A stretch of 64,000 nucleotides of DNA from Durusdinium trenchii (Eukaryota; Sar; Dinophyceae; Suessiales; Symbiodiniaceae), in the NCBI GenBank assembly GCA_963970005.1, contig CAXAMN010005402.1, positions 109,624-173,623 on the forward strand. The letters run 5' to 3'. This document shows positions 46,209 to 55,900 of the stretch, piece by piece. Under the pieces are notes generated by a model. The model saw nothing but the letters and a program-made list of their open reading frames with translations, was not told the origin of the DNA and did no database searches. Made by a program: the position numbers and the translations under genes. The stretch's first letter is position 1. Every line of letters starts with the position of its first letter.

Positions 46209-46852
46209 AACATGTGAGATACTGGATCATTGGAAAGCTGGTCACCATTGGTCGCACTCTGAGGCTCTAAGGCATGCACGGAAGACCTGCAGATGCTTGT
46301 GAGTGTTTCTCCTGGAGGTCGCCGGCGTGGCTTGCAGCTGCTAGCTGTTACCAGTGGCGCTTGAGATGCTCCACATGTTCTGCAGCCACGCCCCGAGTGA
46401 GTTGTTTAATTATAGAACACGGTATTTATGTCCGTGTGCGGGTGCCATAGGAACATCTACAGCAAGATTGTGTGTTATTCACAGTCAAAGGCGGAGAACA
46501 AAAAGCATCCAAATCTTTGGGATGCACTGGCACAACTGATCAAAATATAGAATTCTCCAGTGGCCAGCCCCAGCCGGCTCCTGCGAGGATCCTTTGAAGC
46601 ATCCTGTCCTGGATGCGTGAATGGCAGTGGAAAGGCCCCGAAAATCTGTCCGACAGCTTTCGGGGGCGGGTGAGGGTCAGCCGGCGCAGCTCCAAAAAGC
46701 AGGCGAAAGGAGCATCTAACTAGCAACTAACAACCACCATGCTGTGGTGTGTCAATTGTTGCCGGGCCAGTTCCAAACGATCCGCATCTTCCGTAGAATT
46801 GTGCCATCTCTCCGTTCTCTGCGTCACAGCTTTGCCACGCAGCATGCTTGTC

Positions 46853-46912
46853 TTACAAGCGTCGGATGTGCGCCAAGAGCTTCGTGATCTTATGGTCCAA
46901 GATCCGGAGCTC
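46853..46912 (-). CDS. Gene C exon: helix after EF-hands, possible terminus
   Basis: The exon encodes ELRILDHKITKLLAHIRRL. The acceptor is CCAAG|G. TTG TAA gives a stop at 46853, but the same bases form a GTAAGACAAG donor, so either a terminal or an internal exon is possible. Confidence 0.75.
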   Translation of the reverse strand, partial: ELRILDHKITKLLAHIRRL

Positions 46913-49900
46913 CTTGGTCTTCGGTGCTGACGGCGTTAAACACGAAGCACCACGAAAAGGACCAGCTTGGCCAACAGTGAAGTGCATGGTGAAAATGAAC
47001 AAGATGACATGAAAGATTACGTCGGCAAGTTACAAGTTGTATGACTTTTGAAAAGTCTCCGAATGCATTGCCACTTGTTCGATGGCACGCGCTTGCCCTT
47101 TGCATCGAAGAATGCCGCTAATGAACTCGTCTTGAGTGACCTACCGGCGCTGAATGGCGGACGTCTCTTGGAGCACTGGTTCATGCAACCAACGGACAGG
47201 TCGGACAGGTCATGGGTGGAGCAAACCCTGGAGATCACAGTCATCACAGGATGCAAACCCGGACATGACCAGCAGCGGACACATTCCTGTGACACCACGT
47301 GATGACTTGGTTCCCCCGGCCTCGCCGTTTCCATTGTCAAGCAAATGAAAAAGCGCCCGTCCTGCACAGTGCGGGTGCAGCGCAAAAGCAGAACAACACC
47401 GTGACCAATGGAGGAAAACATAAAACATCTCCCCCGTAAGAAGGGTCCAAGTTGGACCTTTGCATCCAAAAATGCCATGCTGCCTAGCAGCGAATCAACT
47501 AATTACTTGGCATTGCAGGCCCACTCAGGAGGGCGGCAGGCGGCAGGATGAAATCATTCTTGTAAGCTTCACTCGTGGGAAGCACCACGTGTACATGATA
47601 TATAACTATATAGCTCTGATTTCCTTCCACTTCTTATTGACCGAGGCTGGTCTTGGCCAATTCAGCTCTGCACCTTGCTTGGAAACATCTCGCTTGTGAT
47701 CTCGTCGAGGCCCACCAAGCATCACTATCGCTTTGGCTTTGATGAAAAAAACTCCGCATCAACTACTGAGGTGTCTGCTTTCTTGTTCCAAACATTTTTC
47801 TTAGGAGGCTGTTGGCTACCTCATATTATCTCGATTTCAAGTTAATCCTGGTGCGTTTTGTGGGCAACGTTTGTCCTTATACCTGTGTGTTTTCCCTATC
47901 ACCAGCTGAAAGGTAGTCGTTGCTTCACTGCATGGAATGTTGCCAAGTGTCCTTCAGAAATATCCAATTCCAAAGTGGCAAAATACGCAGCGACCTTTGG
48001 ATTTGCAAGGATCTGCGACAGCCTGGCTTGCTGGTCACGCGAAGAAGGCTTCGGTGCTTGAACGACGACAAAATTGTCAGTGCAAAACTTTCTGGATAAA
48101 GGAAGTGGCTCCATGCCCGAGCCACATTCGATTGATGTGGTGAATTCTTAGTTGTCACCCAAGATCAAACAGTGCAAGCCACCAAAATTTCAGAGTGATC
48201 TTGCTTTGAGTGCTGCAATGCAACTTTGCCGCTTGTACTTCTGAGATATGAGAAGACGCACAGGTTGCAGAATCTACTTGTAGAATCTTATATAAATGAG
48301 GCCAACAAATATCACTATCACTATCACATGATACAGCTGAGCACTAAGCCCAAGAAGCATTCCAACCTGCAACCTCTACCGGGGTCTGCACCCCCACCAT
48401 TCTGAGGCAAGCACAACTTGAATACAAAAATGACGAAACCAGTGCTGGAATGATATTTTCGAGCACCCTACCATCAAAATCAAACACTGACACAGGATGC
48501 ATATGTTTTGCAAGTTCTTTAGGGTTGGTTCTCTGCTTGGCCCCATGCCATAGTAAGATGTCAGCAACCGGAAGAATTGCAACAAAATATGGAAACGTCT
48601 TACATCACAAAGTCATAGCGGGATGATTCACTTGGAACTTGTTCGGTTTTAGGCCAAACATCCCTGAGCCCCCTCAGCAAAAGTTTGTTGCTGTAAAACA
48701 GTAATTCCTGTACACCTGTGGTGGTCCCTGGTCGGGAAACAATAAAACACACACACCCAGATTTTTTGAATATGCTGATTACAAAAGTCTGCCGTGATAA
48801 TGGCGCAGCCTGAGCTCCCTTTGCAACGGACCTGCCTCTCCTCCGTAATAATGCCTGCGGTAGAATCAACACTCATTTGTTCGCCGCCGACGAGCCGAGC
48901 AAGCACGGCTGCAAAAGGACACAAAAAAACTAAAGCATATCACTTGAGGATTTACGCTGGGATCTTAAGCACACACAACAATCAGCAAAATATTTCTACA
49001 AACTACATGTAGTGTATGCATATAGGGTACGCGCAGCCCAGTTCCGCATGAAAGTCAGCCACCCTAAATCAACCTTGTTGACGTCCAGAAACCACAATAG
49101 TCATTAAGGGCATCCTCAAATAGTTCAGGATGATGGACTTTTGGCAACGGAATAGCGGGTTAGAAAACAATGAATTGACTTAGGCGCGGCACCCCCCAAA
49201 TAACTAACCAACATCAATAATTTGGTTTCACCCAAGATCCAGGTCCGCCCTTTGCAAGCACAGTCACCGGTCCCCTCGTGATCCATGACTTTGAAAACAC
49301 CTTCCTCAGTCTGCCGGCGCTCAGGGCATTTCCTCGGCCCTAGATCCATGAATACCATTTCTCCCCCACTCACACCCGCAAAGAACGCATACTGCAGCCA
49401 GAAAAGGATCAGAATTCTTTTCAGGCCTTAGGGCGCTGCTACCTTTACCCTTGCCCCCCTGATAAAGCGATGCTTAGACTCACGCGTGACCCAAGTGGGG
49501 TGTTTGGGGCGGTTGTCGCCCTAACTGCAAGACTTCAACATGGGAACTGCTTAGCTCAGCTGCTACTTTGCGGCGTTTTATTTGAAAGTTGTGACTGCAC
49601 AATGTCCAAAGAACATGAAATGGGTCCACTCTCTCATGACCTCAGGAATGGCAAGAGTTGAGCCAACCATGGTGGACAGCCAACAATCGGGACCATTCAA
49701 CGTGTAACCTCTGTAACCTTTGATCTATGCCTTTGAATTTGGCTCACCCATCCTTCAATCACTTCATCGATTCAAGCAGTGCCAAAGCAATTGAAGGCAC
49801 AAGCCAAATAGGCCGGTCACTAGGCCGGTCTAGGACGATCAATGTGAGGGGTGACCGAATGGAGGCCAGCGCGTCCTGATAGGGAGTCTGGTGAATGCTG

Positions 49901-52900
49901 GCGGCGTTGGTCAGTCGCATTAATGCCGTCGTCACTCACAGGTGCCAAGAAGAAGCCCAAAGGTTGGGAGAACACAATGAAACTGCACCACTTCCGGGCA
50001 GTTTCATTGTTGGCACGTGTCTAACGAAAGCTTAAATTAAAGCCTCAAAAAGTTCCCCAAGGTCGAACAGTTTCAAATCACAAGGTGAAGATCGAGCGAG
50101 AAAACCGGCGAGTGCAAATCTGCAGACCTGAATCATGCTGCAACAGCCTGAGGACCTCTACGATTGGAGAGTGGCTAGAACATTCAGAAAATGCAGGTAC
50201 AGGAAGGTGATCAGCCTTCCCCCCCCATTCATGACCGTAGCTTCGTTGCACACGGTGGGTCATGGATGCCGTGTGCCCCTCCGTGAAAAGTAGAGACCAA
50301 AAGGTCCCCTTTCACTCCAAGGGTATTCAGTTAACTCAGTTCCCCAAGGAAAGGAATGGCTCAACGGAATGGCGAAAGGTCCGAGCAAGTTGAAGGTGTT
50401 TTAACAAAAGTTGACGCGTGACTGCAGAATAGTTACTGAATACTTAGCAGACCTAGGAAAGGAAAGAGTGAACCGAAAGGCGAAAAGTCCGGGTACTTGA
50501 AGGTGTTTTAACAAAGGTTGACGCGTGACTGCAGAAAACTAGTTACTGATTACTTAGCCGTGCAAGGAAACCTGTTTTGGGGGATATCATGCGAAGAACC
50601 AACATGGAAACAAACCAACAGCGGCAAGCGGAACCAGTGGAGTCATTGCGTTTGATGCAGGTACACAGTGGAGCGTCCTCCACTGCGTCAGCACCAACCG
50701 ATACCCTCTTCGTTGGAGGGGTAGTATCGGTGGTGACCCGTCCCCCTGCATTCAAAACTCTTAGTTCCAGAGGTTAGAGGTGGAACCCTTAGATACAGGG
50801 GGTGACACACACAAACCGCCGATTCCGGCGCAAGTGTGTAGAACGTTGAAAGTGGAACTTTGTACAGAAAGCGCCAATATTGGCGCTGCGTAAAACTAAT
50901 AGCCACCTAAAAAGCCTTAGAAAAACAGACAAAGCAAACAAAACAAAAGCAGACTAAGAGGGCAAGAAAGAAAGATAGGGGTAGTTACGAGGCCCACTTA
51001 GTTAAACGAAAGTAGAACACGAGCGGGACATTTGTCTTAAACCGCCCGGGTAGCTAGCAATAGGCTAGGAGAAACAGAAGGAAAGGCACCAACACACAAG
51101 TGTGTTGAGTGCGATTTCCTTCTGTTTCCCGAGTAGCGGGTGGGGTAGCAACGGAGGCCCAGGGGTAGGGAGGGGGAAAAAATGCACGATTAATTCGTCC
51201 GGCCTGTGACTACTTAGCAGCACAGCACATGTGAATACTTAGCCGTCAAAACATATCAAAAAAAAATGCAAGTGTTTCAAAGCCGTCAGTTCCCGTGGTA
51301 AGGCCCGGCGGCCATGGTGGCAGTTGATTCAGTGGGTGTGTCGATGACTTCCAGTGGAATTCCGGTGGAAGGTGGCACGTTGTGTTGGGTGATTTCCGAT
51401 GCAAAACGGCGCCCCAATGATGGGGATCACACTCAGCGCCCGAGTGGGACGGCTGAGCGAAACACACTCTGACAATTGTATTCAGTTAACTCAGTTCCCC
51501 AAGGAAAGGAATGGCTCAACGGAATGGCGAAAGGTCCGAGCAAGTTGAAGGTGTTTTAACAAAAGTTGACGCGTGACTGCAGAAAACTAGTTACTGAACA
51601 CTTAGCAGACCTAGGAAAGGAAAGAGTGAACCGAAAGGCGAAAAGTCCGGGTACTTGAAGGTGTTTTAACAAAGGTTGACGCGTGACTGCAGAAAACTGG
51701 TTGCTGATTACTTAGCCGTGCAAGGAAACCTGTTTTGGGGGATATCATGCGAAGAACCAACATGGAAACAAACCAACAGCGGCAAGGGGAACCAGTGGAG
51801 TCATTGCGTTTGATGCAGGTACACAGTGGAGCGTCCTCCACTGCGTCAGCACCAACCGATACCCTCTTCGTTGAACGGGTAGTATCGGTGGTGACCCGTC
51901 CCCCTGCATTCAAAACTCTTAGTTCCAGAGGTTAGAGGTGGAACCCTTAGATACAGGGGGTGACACACACACACACGTCTCTGCCAAGCAGCGAGGCGAT
52001 TAATGAGCTTGCTTTTCAAAGCCATCCTGTCCATGACGAGCTGCCTTGAATCGCACTCATTGAGATGAACCAAAACCAAACCACAACCAAACCAACAATA
52101 CTGCATTCATTTAACGTGTTGTTTCCAAGTGGCTCTGCATCGTTTTGAGCAGCGTCCAACGTGTCTTTCCTAGGAGACGTGGCATCAGAAGGCTACAGCG
52201 GAGCTGGTCCATCCCAGGTGTTCTATGTTATTTAAGTATAAGTAAATGACTTCTAATTTTGCCCCGGTTCCAGTCCTGCTTCAAGGACTTGGGTGATGGA
52301 CATACAAGTTTCTACAGCGGTCAGAACTTGCATCTAAAAGCATTGATCCAAGGACCGGCCGGCATTCAATGTGGAGAAACAGCAAGGCGACCAATATCAC
52401 GAGAAAGGCCAAAGGCATGGGACATCTTAAAGCAAGCACCGGGAAAATAGGAAGCAACCACAAAGCAATGACAGGAAGCGCTGATGTAAACATATGGAAG
52501 TTGATCCAGGACAGGATCTGCAGTCAGTTTAGTCCTCCTGTTTCTCAGATTTCTGCACTGATGTTGAATCTTCAAGGTTGAAATTGATTCGTTCACCCCC
52601 CCTCGCTTCTACTCTTCCCCTTCAACTGCCTGCATATGATAATCTTGCTGCCAGCACGTGCAAAACATTAGCCCCGTTTTGACAACACTTTCTCATCCCC
52701 CATCTTCCCTTAGGCCCTAGGCTCAAATATGCTCAAATGCTTGCAATGTCTTTCGTGGTCCCCTCAAAAGCCTAGTGGTGTTCCAAAGTGCTGAGTTTCC
52801 CTGGCCACCCCTGCCCCTGCGACTGACTGTCATGAACCCACCGCTGGTGAAAGCCAAGTAGCAAGAAGATTGCGGTGATAACTCGCAATACCGCAAATAC

Positions 52901-55900
52901 TACGATTGTAATGTAAAGGAAGAAGAATAGAGAAAAGACCTGGCATCTCATAACGCGTTCAGTGCCATCCCACATGGATGGGCTGGAGGGAGACTCCTCA
53001 AGAAGCTAGCTATCTGTCCTGCTCTAAGATCCATGTTCATCTTGCCGTCTTTAGCAACATTTGGCTTACCTTGCAACAATGACCTTGTGAGAGTCTTATC
53101 AAATGTGTCGAGCAAACCTGTGGAACAACAAACATGTCAACATGTGCCACTTTTGAATTGGACGCCTGTGACATGAGGGCCTTTGAGACTTCCATCGACC
53201 TCAAGTGCTTCAAGCAGTGCTCAGCCCCAGATTTGATGTTCAAACAACAGCAGCCGTCTGTTTCTCAAGGTCTTTGGTGGTACTCATCAAGTGGGCAGGG
53301 GAATACTGTGACAGGCCTTGATTCATGCCACTCTCCTCTCAAGCACAAACACAAGTAGATCATGTTGCCAGATCTCTTGTGGTAGCTGCACCCAAGGAAT
53401 TGGTCTGCATATTTAAAATTATAGATGCTTTCTGCCTGTGGAACACATTGCGCACAGCTACAGCTTGAACAAATTCCCATTTCCCGCAGCAGCTTCCGGC
53501 CTCGCTCAATTCCACAACGGGATCGCAAAAGTGCGGCCAGTTTCCTGTGCATGCTGGATGTACATGTGGATATATAAGGAAAACCATCGATGGACACAAA
53601 CAGTTCCTGCCAGCTGGAACCATGCAAATTCTGTCATCCAACCAATTGACAAAGGATCCGCTATTTGATGCTATTTGCGGGTCATTGTAGGGTCTCCCAT
53701 AATGCGCACATTAATCCAGCGATGCGTTGGTCGCCTGCAAAGGTCACTCTGAAGAGAGTCCAGGTCGCCTGAGACTTCAGCCGAGTTGAACAGACATCAG
53801 AAATCCGTTCCGGTGAACTATACACTTCTGAGTTACCTTTCAAGTGGGGGCATGTTCTTGGAAACTCGGGACAAGTGGATCGAATTTCCACGAATCATTT
53901 CTCTTCCGCTCTATCCCTATCCCTCCCTGCTCGCATCACCCCCGTCCATTCGGTTCAGGCTATCTGACTATCTATATCATTTAGCATCCATATGGTGAGC
54001 TGACATATCGCCGAGAGGCCCGGTACGCGGTGCCATAGTGCTCCCACAGCCTTGAGGAAACAGAACCGAAGTGAATCGAAGTAACAAGTCAGCAACGAAG
54101 CTCAGAAGCTCCACACCATTCGAAGCCGTGTTCAAACATGTTCAACTTCTTTCCATTGGATGTCTGCAAAAACTTCAGGTATCCTGAGCACATCCAGGGG
54201 GGCCAAAGCCGATGATCATCATCACCCGAGTCATCAGCAATGAAGTCTTGCAAAAGATTTCCAATCCTGGCAATTTTTGCCACTTCCCGTCGGGGCGGTT
54301 ATTGAGCAAACATTCACATCCGGCACCTTTGGTGACTGTTCATTAGTTCATTGTTTGGGGGGGTCACCAGCACCATCAGAAAGCAGGGATTCGCATGGTA
54401 CACCTCACTCATCCTGACTCCATGATTGAAATATGAAGACCATTCTAATCTCAGCATAATTTTGGTAGCAGTTTGAACCCTGCTTGGCTGAAGCTTTGAT
54501 GGCAAAACACACATGCACTCAAATACATCATGCCAAAACGCGGGCCTGTGCCTAGCTAATCTACGGAAATATAGTACTCTATTGTGCGTTAATACATGAT
54601 ACTGACACTGGAAGTGCCTTGACACATGTGCATCTAATTACCAAACACAGTGCAAGAGTCTGTTAATTGCAATTGGCCACATGCACTGTGAATGTCACAT
54701 CCGTGGACCAGTCTTTCGGCATTGGCAAATGCAATTTCTAACGAAAAGGGCGGTCAGTGGATACAAACTGGCCGCAACCCCAAACCTTCCCGTTTGGTCT
54801 TTCTTAACCTGCTCAATGATACTGTCATTACGGCATTCGCACAAATAGTGTTCCTCCCGAACCTTATGAGTCAAGCATCAGTAACGAGCCCATCGACATC
54901 AGCAGCCCCAGGAGAACCTGATCTCGAAACACAAAACCGGAAAATGAGAGCGACATGTTCTGCCAAGAAACCATGGCCCAGCAAAGGGATGGCAAAAAGC
55001 ATTGGCATGCTTTCACCAAAAGTCCTTAGGCAAAACTGCAATAAAACCATGCAAAAACCTCTGGGAATGTCTGAGAGATGCGTTGCTCTGGACTTACGGA
55101 ATGGGGTGTGCAAGTCCAGTCATCACAAAGCTGGGGCTGACCATCATGAGTTGCAGTCCGAAACCCTTCAAATCATAGGCTTGGAATAGGCGGGGTTCAA
55201 GAAGTCTAGGAATATGGAGGCAAAACAACGACAACTGCAAACATTGAGGGCGATTTAGAACAGTAGAGACTGCACCTGGACAAACATTGGAACATAAACA
55301 CCAATTGAAGAGAGCAAAACAACATCGCATCGTTCGCTGTGGGCCCACGTGACGATCGTGACGTGAGTGTTTTGACATAATTCCAGTGGACAGTAATGAC
55401 TCACAATAGACAGTATTGAACAACATAGCAAAAACAAGTACAGTAATCAATACATGACTGCATCATGTTACAAACTCCGTTCACTTTCCTGGATTCTGCG
55501 CACATGGGTCCCGGTCAAAACCTGTGATCATACATTCGCTTGCAAAGGATATGCTCAAACTACCGTTGCCCAAAAAATGAATAATCGTGAACTGATACTG
55601 CAAAGTTGCAACCGCTTTGAAGTCTAAGTCCAACTCCATGCGGATTCTGTGTGCATTTGCAGTAAGAACACCAAGAAGTACAAAGGTATCCCCACACCCT
55701 TGAATCCTGGACTATATAATTATATATAATTGTGGTTAGGACTTGGTCAAAAATTTAACTGCTCGCATTCTATCATAACATCTATCACTTGATAACATTC
55801 TTAGACAACATCTATTCTGTTCATCTTCAGGGTGACCGTTCGGTTTTCGCGGCGACACCACCTGCTCGAGCTGAGAGGCGGAGCCCTCGAAAGATTCTCA

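Larger units (their letters stand above)
49305..51992. other. Gene C 2.7-kb intron loaded with repeats
   Basis: GC-AG intron between the post-S6 helix and first EF-hand exons. It contains the 1,155-bp-period duplication, the inverted hairpin element, and otherwise no exon-like sequence. Confidence 0.7.

Noticed and set aside
45700-46302. 200-codon plus-strand ORF
   Set aside because: It is antisense to a more protein-like minus frame (46208-45960) next to gene C and has no recognisable domain.
50323-51970. Two 493-bp direct repeats as LTRs of a miniature retrotransposon
   Set aside because: The ends are not TG...CA, I see no target-site duplication, and the interior is an inverted dispersed element.
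53600-53660. SFVNWLDD stretch resembling the S2-S3 N-W-F-D motif
   Set aside because: It lies in an intron between pore exons of gene C, lacks a good acceptor and does not extend into S2 or S3; chance is likely.
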